Program-made: the position numbers and the translations under genes
Shown: positions 12,409 to 23,310 of the stretch, in pieces
Numbering within the stretch: the first letter of the stretch is position 1
Layout: each line of letters opens with the position of its first letter
Notes under the pieces: generated by a model
Database searches by the model: none
What the model was told of the DNA's origin: nothing
Seen by the model: the letters and a program-made list of their open reading frames with translations, nothing else
From: Morchella semilibera
Taxonomy: Eukaryota; Ascomycota; Pezizomycetes; Pezizales; Morchellaceae
Reading direction: 5' to 3'
Assembly (NCBI GenBank): GCA_009192285.1
Contig: WBVU01000003.1
Span: 1,581,973-1,645,972 of the forward strand
Length of the DNA: 64,000 nucleotides

Positions 12409-13334
12409 ATGGGACTCTTCGGTCCGTCCCCCCCCTCCCGTTTCCCCTACCCAATAAACATCAAATCTCCTAACCTCCCCCTCTCACAGATGACCTCAAT
12501 AACTACCTCAACGAGAACCCCGGCAAGCGCAACCTTCTCATCGCCGGGGCCGTGGCGACCGCCGCCCCCCTCTGCGTAGTCCCCGCACTTGGCGTCGCTG
12601 GCTTCACCGCAGGCGGTGTCGCCGCTGGCTCTCTCGCCGCAGGCGTCCAGTCGGCCATTGGCTCCGTCGGCGCTGGAAGCGTGTTTGCGTTCTGCCAGAG
12701 CGCCGCCATGGGCGGGTATGGTGCTGCGGCGCTGACCACGGCGGCGACAACGTCCGGCGTCCTCACGGCTGCTGGGGCCGGGGTGGCGGTGGCGAGCAGC
12801 GGGCTCGGGAAGGGCGGGGGGGAGGGCGGGGAGGAGGAGGAGGAGGAGGAGGAGAAGAAGCAGAATCAGAAGGAGGGAGAGGAAGAGGAAGGGGAGGGAG
12901 ACGAGAAGCAGCAGCTGAGGGAGGGCGAAGGGCGCAAGAAGAGCTCTGGCTCCGACTCCGACTCCGACTCCGACTCGGATTCAGACTACGACTACGGCTC
13001 CGACAACTCGTCCGCGCCTGACAGCAGCAAGCACACCCCCCTCCAGCGGCGCCAAAAGAACTTTCGGCGTGTGCGCCGCGAGGCCCGGGACCGTGCCGAG
13101 CTAGAGGCGGAGCGTGAGCGCGCCGAGGCCCGCGAGATGAGGAAGCAGGCAAAAAAGTTCAAGGGGATGGTTGCGCGCCGGGATGCCAGAAGGGCTGCTG
13201 CTGCTGCTGCCGCCGCCGCCGCCGCCGCCGCTACCGCTGGCAGCACCAGTGGGACGTGTAGTGTTTTGACTATTCCGTCCGAGTTTGGCGGGGTGGATAC
13301 GCCGAGTGGAAGTGATGCTGACGATGAAGAGTAG
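12409..13334 (+). CDS. IFI6/IFI27 (ISG12)-like small hydrophobic protein with charged tail
   Basis: Two exons, 12409..12421 and 12490..13334, giving 285 aa. A 13-nt first exon encodes MGLF, and the split codon gives MGLFDDLNNYLNENPGK. Residues about 20-105 are Gly/Ala-rich and hydrophobic (VPALGVAGFTAGGVAAGSLA, AIGSVGAGSVFAFCQSAAMG), the pattern of the interferon alpha-inducible 6-16/ISG12 family, which lies in mitochondrial or ER membranes in animals. The C-terminal half is unlike the animal proteins: a Glu/Lys block, an SDSDSDSDSDSDYDYGSD acidic run, an Arg/Glu-rich helix and a poly-Ala tract. Fungal homologues of this family exist, but their function is unknown. The first-exon donor (GTCCGT) is weak, though the frame and acceptor (CTCACAG) fit well. 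Confidence 0.78.
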
Positions 13335-13752
13335 AGGGTGGAGGAGGAGGGGGAGGTTGACGTTGGTGAGCTATTCTTATTTATCTTCTATGTGTCTAAT
13401 GATTGTATTTCAATAACTGTTCAGAGAGTTGTATTAACAGTTGAAAAATATCAAGAAATGAATTCTACTCTAATCCACTTGGCAGAGTGTTAATGATTCT
13501 TGGGAGCGGTATGAATATAGCCAGGAGATATAAACTATCAAATTAATATATGGAGGTATATGCGCTCTCATCTTTCTATGGTCGAACCTACAGATACAGT
13601 CTTGTTAAAAAAAAGAAAGAAAAAAAAAGAAAGAAAGAAAGAAAGATCATCTCATCTATGAACAAACGAAAAAAAAAAAATGGACAAACCACTGCACCAA
13701 TAAACTACATTTACCAATCATTAAAGAAAAGAGGGGGGGGGGGGGGGGGAGA
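13335..13752. other. Convergent spacer with AAAG and poly-G repeats
   Basis: 418 bp between the 3' ends of the IFI-like and PHAF1-like genes, with an AAAG/AAAAG repeat at about 13613-13644, poly-A at about 13669-13679 and a poly-G run at about 13732-13749. No gene. Confidence 0.6.
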
Positions 13753-15276
13753 TCAAAACACAGTCAACGACGATACTGCTCGATTCTTCAAAACCTCAAA
13801 GATAAACCCAGGGAAGCCATAGAGCTCGGTATTCCCAAATGTAGCCTCAGGCCCCGATTTCCCCGCCAGCGCGGCCGGCTTATCACCATTATCGCCATCC
13901 TCCCATCCGCCCAGTAGCTCGCAGCTGCTGCTCGGAGAGTCGCTTCCCCGGTTGAGTAGCATAGGCCGTTGGCCCTCTCCAAACCGTTCCCGCAGCTTCG
14001 GCAACGCCTCGTCAAACATCATCTCGCTATGGAGCTTCAGTTCACTCTTTTTGCCAGTATCGGCTAACTCGATAGCCCATCTACTCCGTCGGTACCTCTG
14101 GAACTCGAAGGAGCCAGGGATGTTGCCATGGAGAATGACCTTTGTGGCTACGGGATGGGATGACGAGCGAGCCGACGAGATGAATATGTCGATGCCGTGG
14201 TGGAAGTAGTTATAAAAGTAGTCGCTGTTACTCGTTGCAGAGACATCAGACATGCCCTTGTCGTCGTCTGACGGGGGGTCCTCGGCCTCCGTGTCGTCGG
14301 TGTCATCCTGGATACCTCCCCGACCAGACATCGAGTGTGTTTTATGTATAGCCAGGCGGTGGTCATTCTTGCGATATATGGCACTTGGGGGCCCCAACTC
14401 TGCAACGAGCTCTTGGGGTGTGGTCAGATGCAGCGTTATGGTGAATGGTTTATTGTGACGCCGGACAAGTTCAATCTTATTGTCGTCGTGGAGACGTACC
14501 AACTCAACCTCGTCGTTGGCAGATGATAGCCGTGCACCCGCACTGTTTATACCCGGCGACCGTGGGGATGTCACCGGCTTTGTAAAGAGTCCCTCACGGC
14601 CATCGGCCCACGAGGAGCCGTTATATATGGCCATGCTGATTGCAGTGTATGAGTTTGACCCCATGAGTAGCGATACAAAGTCATCTGGCCTCTTCTCCCG
14701 CTTCTCCACAAGGAATGAGAACGCAACGCCTGGGTACGACAGCACATACACCCCTTTGTCTTCCATTTCAATGTATTCACCCGGGTAGGTGGGACCAAAT
14801 AGTTTGTTGTAGATGTTCCGGAAGGTGGGGCCTCCAGTACCTGTGCCGGCCTTTGCGAGCTCCCCACCGTTGTAGGTCAGCCGCGACTTTTGGAAGTTGA
14901 GGACTTCGATGAGGCGGAGACGTTGGTCCTGGCCGTCGAAGCGGAGATGGAGACCGTTCGCATCGAGGAGTAGTGTGATGGGCGCGGAGAGTGGAGCACT
15001 GGCTTCGTAGGTTACGGATATTGAGGGGAAGACACGAGGATAGCGGCGGAGGGAGGTGAGGACCTCGAAGATGGAAGAACCAAGAGCTAGAGAAAGTTAG
15101 AGGCTTAGAGGGGTATAAGAGAGGGGGGGGGGGTGACAGGAGTTTCTGAGGGGTGGTGGGGAGGGGGAGGGGGGGGAGGAGGAGGAAGAGCGATGGGATG
15201 AAGAAAATTAGTACTTACTCAAGAAACCTAGAGCTTTTCCTGGGTAGATTTGAGCTATTCCTCCATCGGTGGCCAT
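13753..15276 (-). CDS. UPF0183 / PHAF1 (C16orf70)-like protein
   Basis: Two exons, 15276..15219 and 15086..13753, giving 463 aa. The protein begins MATDGGIAQIYPGKALGFL and the intron joins to TLGSSIFEVLTSLRRYP, reproducing the PG(R/K)xLGxxxLGxSLxxVL opening of the UPF0183 family. Further matches are ITLLLDANGLHLRFDGQDQR, LTYNGG, GPTFRNIYNKLFGPTYPGEY and YPGVAFSFLV. The later half contains an acidic insert (DDTDDTEAEDPPSDDDKG) and ends with a family-like YGFPGFIFEVLKN. The animal member PHAF1 has been linked to phagophore recruitment with PI(3)P and BCAS3; the role in fungi is inferred. It is head-to-head with a Rab5-type gene, an endosomal partner in theme only. Confidence 0.85.
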
Positions 15277-16334
15277 GATTTCTTCGAGCTGAGAACTGTG
15301 CACGGTAATAACTTGTGTGAAGAAGTGATGAGTAGACTACTCGTAGAAACAGATAAAGTAAACTAATGAGATGTGAGAGAGGATACTTATTTTGTTTCTT
15401 TACAGGTAGAGTAAAAAGGAAGGCGCAGTAGAGCTTGTTGTTGTTTACGGGTATTCCCACTCAGGACTCAGGACTCAGGACTCAGGACGCCGGCACTGGC
15501 CGAGCTTCACTACCTATTTCTTGCCTACTCTAGGTACACCACCACCGCCATCCATCTTGGAACAGCTCTGGTTGTAAGTGTTGCTCATTCTACCTATCAC
15601 TGGGCTTGGTTGGATAGAGAGATGCCAGGGACCGCTGCGATAAGCGAAAGCTCCCCTGCCTAAGGCACTAGTCTAAAGGTAGTGATCGAATTTCCATTTT
15701 CAGTAAGGTTTTATTCCAATACGGTAAGCCTTCCTAATATCGTCAGCCACTCAAGTCACAGCCGATGTAGCCAGTAGCCAGTTCTCTTGCACTTTGCTGG
15801 CAAGTGACCATTTAAGCATTTAAGGTAATCTCTTCTTCAATAACCCAGTCGCGCGTGTCCAATCCAACATTCACACAAGTCCTCGTCACCTCAACCGAAA
15901 TTCCACATCTGATCAACTCAACTCAGAAACTGAATATTCCTCTTCTCCCCACACATTCTCTAATATATCTTGGTCCTGGGAAGGAAAGAACCTGAAATTA
16001 ATAAGGTCTTGTTCCTCACATAGAAAGAAAAGCAATATTCATAATTACCAAGTTAAAAAAAGGGCACTGCACCGCCACCGTTACGAGTCTCCCAACGCCT
16101 TGTTCCAGTTCCTTCCCCCCATCATCATCATCTTTATCTACACTCACATTACAGTAATCACCGTCTTAATCACCATCCCCACAACCACCCCACACCCCCC
16201 CCCTTCCACAACCAACAACTTTAACAAACCGGTAAAACAATATCTAGTTTTTCCAACACTCCTCTATTTCACGCTTTTCATAATTTTAAACTCTTTGGCC
16301 AAGTTATACCCAAATTTAACATCCGAATATCACC
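15277..16334. promoter_or_regulatory. Divergent promoter region PHAF1-like / Rab5
   Basis: About 1.06 kb between two divergent start codons. It contains four copies of a 7-bp ACTCAGG repeat (about 15461-15488) and CT-rich, CCAAT-containing sequence upstream of the Rab5 ATG (for example TTCCAATACG near 15715). No ORF with family character was found. Shared regulation is inference. Confidence 0.4.
15461..15488. repeat. ACTCAGG x4 tandem repeat
   Basis: Four perfect direct copies of the heptamer ACTCAGG followed by ACGCC, located upstream of the PHAF1-like start codon. Confidence 0.9.
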
Positions 16335-17363
16335 ATGGCTCATCCCCGTGCATCAACTCAGTCTCAACGTTTTGCTCAGTTCAAGCTTGTCCTTCTTGGT
16401 ATGCCAGATACACTTCTCTCTCAAGTTTCTTGATTGGTCATTCTGCCTCTCTCTAGAAGCTGTCACTAACATCACCCTCCCACATTTAGGCGAATCTGCC
16501 GTAGGGAAGGTGTGTCCTCTTCGTGTCATAGTATCTTGTCTTACCGCTTATCTAACCTCTAATTACCTCTAGAGTTCGTTGGTGCTTCGTTTCGTGAAAG
16601 TAAGTTCAAACCTATACTACCTGGTGATAATTTTCGAGTTAGCTCTTTGCTGACGACTTTATGTGCATTAGGATCAATTTGACGACTACCGGGAATCTAC
16701 CATCGGTGCCGCGTTCCTGACACAGACTATCGCTCTCGATGAGACCACTACCATCAAGTTTGAGATCTGGTGAGTTTTTACGATAGTTTACCCCGGCCTA
16801 GTTGCTTGGATGATTTCGCTTCCGAGAAACTTGAAATTAACCGCTCTTCCTCGGACTATAGGGACACCGCTGGCCAAGAGCGTTACAAATCTCTTGCGCC
16901 CATGTACTACCGTAATGCCAACTGCGCTGTAGTAGTCTATGACATTACACAAGCTGTGCGTTCCTGAATCCTTCAAAGATCCGATCTAGCAAATCGAACT
17001 AACACATGTTCTTCCCAGTCTTCACTAGATAAAGCAAAGGCCTGGGTCAAAGAGCTTCAGCGACAAGCGAACGAAAACATCGTGATCGCCCTCGCCGGGA
17101 ACAAGCTCGATCTTGCATCGGATCCTTCAAAACGAGCTGTGGACACCACGGAAGCCGAGGCCTATGCACGGGAAGCAGGACTCCTATTCTTCGAGACCTC
17201 CGCAAAGACTGCAGAAAACGTCAAGGAACTCTTCACGGCCATCGCAAAGAAACTACCTCTCGACCAGCAGGGCCCTAGAGGCGGGCGTGCAGGCGGTGCA
17301 GGCGGCCGAGGGGTTGATCTGAAGGGCGGGTCAGCGGCACAGCAGCAAGGATGCAATTGTTAA
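16335..17363 (+). CDS. Rab5-family small GTPase (Vps21/Ypt5-like)
   Basis: Six exons: 16335..16398, 16490..16509, 16573..16599, 16672..16769, 16862..16955, 17019..17363, giving 215 aa. All G motifs are intact: P-loop GESAVGKS (residues 22-29), switch I with [33 protein letters not shown] and ETSAK. The [20 protein letters not shown] segment is diagnostic of Rab5 rather than Rab7 or Rab11. The C-terminus is a Gly-rich linker ending GCNC, a CXC-type double geranylgeranylation site. Its role is early-endosome fusion and vacuolar sorting with HOPS/CORVET effectors. Splicing is needed to see the gene: exons 2 and 3 are only 20 and 27 nt. Confidence 0.95.
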
Positions 17364-18455
17364 ACCTGCCGACGTTCGCTATGAGGACAAGAGAGACTTT
17401 CAATGTGTAAAATGGGCAATCCAGAACGGATCTTGTGGCGACCAGGATATTTCTTTGTGTGTGAGGTCAGGCCCGTATTTGTTTGTGTCTTTTCTTATGT
17501 GGTATCAGTAGCTTCCTTTTTCTCTCGGTCGAAATCTGGTTTTTTCTTGCTTTTCCCCCTTTTCCCCTCACCTTTCTCTTTCTTTTCCCCTTACACTGTC
17601 ATGCGTCAGAGTCGAATCTGAGTGAACGAAGGGTTTCAAGAATAATGTTGTTGTCGAATGCAGTAGCCATGTCGAGGAAGGGATGGTTGGAGGAGTAGGA
17701 GGAAGAATATTACGTTTAATGGTGATGTTTCCTTCATTGCTTGGTTTCTCAATTTCGCCCCGGCCCTTTCAGATATAATTCCCACAATGTCTTGCTGTAG
17801 GAAGAGACCTGTGCGAACAATTTGAGATGCGATATGAGGAGAGTTGAGGCCCCAGTTCAGTCACGACTGTCATTTTATTTGTTTTCGGCATAAATGAGTA
17901 TATAAACAGATATTTGATTGCTCTTTTTTTCTCCTTAGTTTGCTGGATGTTTGGGGGGCTATTATTATAATTTGTGAAATGGTGATTTGGAAAGTTTCAA
18001 GGAAAATCGGATGGAAGACCCCCAAATATCCTGACAGAGATTGAGTCTTTGGCCCTGAGCGAATGTGCACAAGGGCCTACCGATCAGTGGTGATGGATTG
18101 CGTCCCCGGAATGTCTCTGATGTTGTCATAAGCAGCACCTGGAATATCCTTGCTGTTGCATCACCTTTTTTTCCCTTCCGGCGGAGACCGTAGACGAAAC
18201 AACGGTCTGCCGAACCCGTACCCACTAAGAAAAATACTCGGGAGCAATTTTTCTACCGGGGTTATGGTTTTTGTGACAACCATCTCAAATCATATCTACT
18301 CTAGAGCATAGTACAGTGGTGAACGAGGTCCCAATTCAATCATCACTTCAACCACCACCCCTAACCCCCCCCCCCCCCCCCAAACCCTCCTTCATCCCCC
18401 ATCCTACCCCCCGCGCCACCATCATCCCTCTATCACTAGAGTAGGCCGGCCTGCA
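17364..18455. other. Intergenic between Rab5 and MIC60
   Basis: The T/C-rich 3' flank of Rab5 (TTTTCCCC runs around 17500-17600), then about 0.7 kb without coding signal, a poly-C run (about 18367-18380) and the CT-rich leader of MIC60. No gene seen. Confidence 0.5.
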
Positions 18456-20827
18456 ATGTTGCGCCTGTCCTCCGCCGCTCCCGCCAGGGCAATTGCAAAT
18501 ATCGCACGAAACCAGTATGTGTTGAAGCAGCAGCAGGTTCGTTACCCCCCCACCCATCCCCGTGTGGGGGAGGAGAGAGAAATAATCAATCCTTCCTTTT
18601 CAAATACTTCCCATATATATAGGAGCGTTGTCAAGATCAAGAGATTATTACAGCTGGGCTGACCCGAGATTGAAATTTTTCTTTCCTTGTTTCCCTCCAC
18701 AGCGATACCTGGCCGATATCAAATCACCTCAATCAACCCCTACATCTGCAAAGCCTGGCGAAATCAAAACCCCCGGGAATTCCCTCGGCTCAAAAGGGCC
18801 GCTCTCTGAGCCTCAGCCTGTGAGGAAGTCTGCGAGCCCTGTAACACCTACGAGTGCCTCGCCAAGTTCCCCCACTAAGGTAGTACCACCAAACCCAGCA
18901 GGACCAAAAATACAAACTGCACCACCTGTCGTGGGACCGGCAAGTTCCTCCGCCGTGAAACCCGCAACTGTTACCCCTTCCTCTCCTTCCTCTCCTTCCT
19001 CTCCTCCTTCTTCTTCGGTTGAGAAGCCCGCTGCTGCTGCAGCTACACCACCTCCACCTCCACCCCCGCCAGCTAAGCCAGCTCCGGACTCTGTACCCCC
19101 ACCTCCGCCGGGTGCTAAGACAGCGAAGAAGACACACAAGTTCCGAAACTTTATCATTACTCTCACACTACTGGCTGGTCTTTCGTTCGGTGGTGGGGTC
19201 TTCTACTCGCTCAAGTCAGACAATTTCCATGACTTCTTCACGGAATATATTCCGTTCGGAGAAGAAGCAGTCCTTTATTTTGAGGAGCGTGAATTCCGCA
19301 GGCGTTTCCCTAATGCCTTGAGCCGTCTTATTCCTGTAAAGGAAGACACACCAAAGGTGACAATTCCCCGTTCATCAGGTGCTACATGGAGAACCTACGA
19401 GGAGGAGAAGCCAAAGACCACAGATGTAGGCAAGCACGGCCCACATATCTCCGCAAGAGGAACCAAGGAACAGCAGACAGAACGGGCTGAGTTGGCCAAG
19501 GGACCAAAAGTGGACGCATCAGGACAAAAGCCTGCCGAGGCCAAGGTTCTAAGTGAAAAGGAGGGGCCAGCCAGTAATAAATCAGCAAAGGTTGAGGCTG
19601 TTACAAAGCCTGGAAAGTCCAATGCTGGAAACAGCCATTCAATTAGCCCTGTAGAAATGGGAAGTGTCAACGACCCTGTAGTGCAGGATCTTGTCAAAGT
19701 GGTCAACACCATCATTTCCCTCATTAACAGCAGTGGTAACGCAAAATCGTTCGAGGGTGTCATTTCCTCTGCCAAATCAGAGCTTTCACACTTGAACGGC
19801 CAGATCGCAACCATCAAAAATGATCTAGAAAAGGCAACTGAAGAAAAGCTTAAGAGCAAGGATGTTGAATTTACTACTGCTGCCCAGAGTCTCTTATCGC
19901 AGGTCAATAGCGAAGTGTCAGACCTAGAGCACAAATGGAAGGAAGAGTTTGAGCATGAGCGTGAGAAGATCATCCAATCTTACCGCGAACGCCTCAGCAA
20001 CGAACTAGAGCGCTCCCACAAAATTGCTGAACAGCGTCTTCGTAACGAGCTCCTTGAGCAGGCAATCGAGATGAAGAGAAAGTTCATTGGCGAGATTGAA
20101 GAGCGCGTCGAGAACGAGCGTAAAGGCAGACTCGGAAAGCTTCAAGAGCTAAGCGACAGCGTTGACGAATTGAGCAAACTTTCAACTTCGTGGGCCGCCG
20201 TCATCGATGCGAACCTAAAGACACAGCAGATGCATGTTGCCCTTGAGGCCGTCCGTGCAGCCTACGAGTCCCCCGAGCAACCTAAGCCGTTTTTGCGTGA
20301 AGTTGCAGCGCTGAAGGAGGTTGCGGGCGACGGAGAGGTGGTCAGTGCTGCGATTGCATCCATAAACCCCCGTGCATACCAGGAGGGTGTATCTACTCAG
20401 ACTCAACTAGTTGACCGATTCCGCCGTGTTGCGGAGGAGGTCCGAAAAGCCGCCCTTCTTCCGGAAGATGCTGGCTTCGCAGGGCACGCATCAAGTTGGA
20501 TACTGAGCAAGGTGCTATTTAGGAAGCAGGGGCTTGCGCGAGGAGATGATGTTGAGAGTATCCTGACGCGCACAGAGACTTTCTTGGAGGAGGGCGATAT
20601 CGACAGTGCGGCAAGAGAAATGAATCAGTTAAGCGGATGGTCAAGGATCCTAGCAAAGGATTGGCTGAAGGAGGCCAGATTGCTATTGGAGGTTCAGCAG
20701 GCAGTTGATGTAAGCTTTCTTTCAATATGTTCTTTGGGGGGGCAAAAAATACTAATTAGCGTGAAAACAACAGGTTATTGCAGCGGAGGCGAGACTTCAG
20801 AGCTTGAGGGTCCAGGAACGAAACTGA
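18456..20827 (+). CDS. MIC60: MICOS complex subunit MIC60 (mitofilin)
   Basis: Three exons, 18456..18536, 18703..20709 and 20774..20827, giving 713 aa. The first exon encodes an Arg/Ala-rich mitochondrial presequence (MLRLSSAAPARAIANIARNQ). A long Pro/Ser/Ala-rich linker follows, then a single membrane segment FIITLTLLAGLSFGGGVFYS (19147-19206), an intermembrane-space coiled coil (about 19700-20160) and the mitofilin C-terminal domain. That domain ends GWSRILAKDWLKEARLLLEV, then QQAVD joined by the last intron to VIAAEARLQSLRVQERN. MIC60 is anchored in the inner membrane, shapes crista junctions and contacts the outer membrane. The 166-nt first intron is longer than most here; an upstream frame in it (from 18628) is not a start. 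Confidence 0.93.
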
Positions 20828-23310
20828 GAGGTTGCGTTTTGCCTGGGCCGGTAGATAATATCTAGAGTTCCCTATTATTTTTCTTTTTTTCTAGCAAGTG
20901 ATTTCTCTACTTCCATTTTGGAATTACATGAAAAAAAGCGATCTGTGGTTTCCTTTTTCCCTTCCCTCTTTTATTTCCCAAAAAACAAGCTTGCTACTAC
21001 TAGCTAGGGATTGAGAGGATAGGTTTAAGGTTATAGGATTATAAAAGTGTGTGGAGAAGTGGGACTTGTAGAATATCCCCTGTCTATTAAACAATTCTTT
21101 TTTTCTCTCTTTCTCTTCTGCCCATTTCTTATCTTTTTTTTTTAACTTGCTTTGTTGGTAGGATGGTGTTGCTGAAACGTGGAATAGAGATGGATTGTTT
21201 GATTCGTAAAATACTTACCCAGGAAACTAGGCTTTGCACAGGGGTGGGACCCCTTGTATAGAGTATCACATTATCCTCACTAGTGGTATAGGATCGAGTG
21301 ATCAGATATGATCCAAAACTCGCATACTATTACTTTATTTTTCCAAGGGAACAGCAAAAATAAGAGTCAGCATCTCAAAAGATCATCCATTGATACTAGG
21401 ATAACTCGTTATCCACCGAACTTAACGCCGTATTACCAAACTGCTAGTTGTAATGGTGATATGACTAAGGGTTGTCGCAACATTTGATATCCGAACTTTA
21501 CATGGTATGTAACCTCTTTCTAGTATTTTCGATTCGCTTTGTACTTTTTCTAACGTTTCACCGAGTATTTACTGGGTCAGCTGTGGTCTGAGTTTTATCG
21601 AGTGATATTTTATGCAGCGGAGATCACGGGAAATCTACAGTTAGCAATTAAATCTTTAGCTTTATAGCAAGCCTTGTAGAGAAAATATACAATGCTCCGA
21701 TCTATATTTCATATATATCCCTTAAAGCTCAAACAGACTTAGAGTAACGAGTCAGAAGTGGTGATAGAGTAGTGGCGGTCTCAAAAAAGTGCGTTTCTTG
21801 TTGATAACTATGTGTGACTTTGAGATAAAGACTCTATTGATTGAATAATAGATTCGGTCGATCGTATCATTCACTACAGTCGTAGCTATGTGCATGCATG
21901 TACATATATGGAACCCAGGATGTAGATTGAGGTTTGAGTTATGGCTATGGCCAATTTTATCGTTATTTCATAGCATATCTTCTGTCACGATAACCGTTGC
22001 CCATTCGCTTGATCGAATTTTCAATTTACTAGGTGAGATATTGTGGCTGTAATCTCTTGGCGGTAATGATAGTTTCTAGAAGTGTATACTTACATATACC
22101 TGTTTCTTTTGGAAGATTATATACGTGAGCTAGAGACTTGACCTGGATCCCCCTATATATACCAATCGATACTAGGACCGAATAAGTCATAATTATTACC
22201 CCTACTAGTATTAGGATAGTTAAAGCTTTTGAGATAGACAAATTTCACTTTGAATTTTAGATTTTACTGTTTCTCCGGCGGTTTTATCATAAGCTACGGC
22301 ACTGTGTCTCTCGATCTCGTACATAACCTTATACCCTAGCAAAGAACAGCTCTTAAAAGACTGAAAAAAAAAACAATACCAACGAGAACCTCAACCTGGC
22401 TACAAATGCCAACTTCTACCACTCAAAATGCCGTGTTTGGCGATAGACTGCATCAATAATCGAACCGGTTGCCGTAGGCCAATAGAGGACACCCCAAGAT
22501 AATCTTCTGATACGCGGCGGTAATAGATTCGACAGCTGTTCAGGGGAAGAGCTCTATTCGGTTTGGGTACCTACTTGTATGGCATACAATAGCGGTCGAC
22601 GTCGTGTTCGGAAGCGTCATGGACCCTACGAGTATACTGGCCGGTGGTAATATGGTCACTGCTAAGGTACTTACTACTCGACCCAGACTTTCCTACTGTT
22701 CAGCATCATTCCAATTGTAAGGTTTAGCAATTACTTGTATATAGACCAGGAGTATACTCGAGCTCATGGAATAGCAACAAATACATGTAGCCACGTATAA
22801 TATGTCCAAGAGTGATGTCTGGAAGGGCTTAAGTGGGTCTTGGCGCCAAGTATTATCTATTTGTGCCTAATTTAACTTTTCATTATGTAAATCACGTATC
22901 TAAGGTCAATTATGCCTTAAACGTGTAGCATTAAAGTCACCCTGTCAACATTGCTGTCTTCGTCTTGATATGGTGGAAGTAAAGAATTTAACTTCTACCA
23001 TCTACTCTAGAGTAAGTTCTTGTTTGGTGCCAAGACTCCCCAGGACCTTGTAACTAACGCCTCAGTAGGTACAACGCACTGCTAACAGCGTCGCTCCCGC
23101 GCCTAAGGACGCTAAGATTACTGACTAAGCCAGACCCTGATTCAGCCTCCCTCCCCAAAATGACAGGAGTTCAAGCCAGATATTCACCGGACAGTAGCAG
23201 CCTTTTTCTTCAACAACCTTTCGATCCTTCTGTTCTCATTACAAGTTTGACAAACCATCGAGTGCAAAGCTTTTTACAAAACTTTTTACAAGCAATTTTA
23301 TACAGCCTAG
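20828..23310. other. AT-rich intergenic, 2.5 kb
   Basis: T-rich 3' flank of MIC60 followed by AT-rich DNA with many short TATATA runs. The only frames over 60 codons lack family resemblance. No tRNA or transposon was recognised. Confidence 0.5.
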
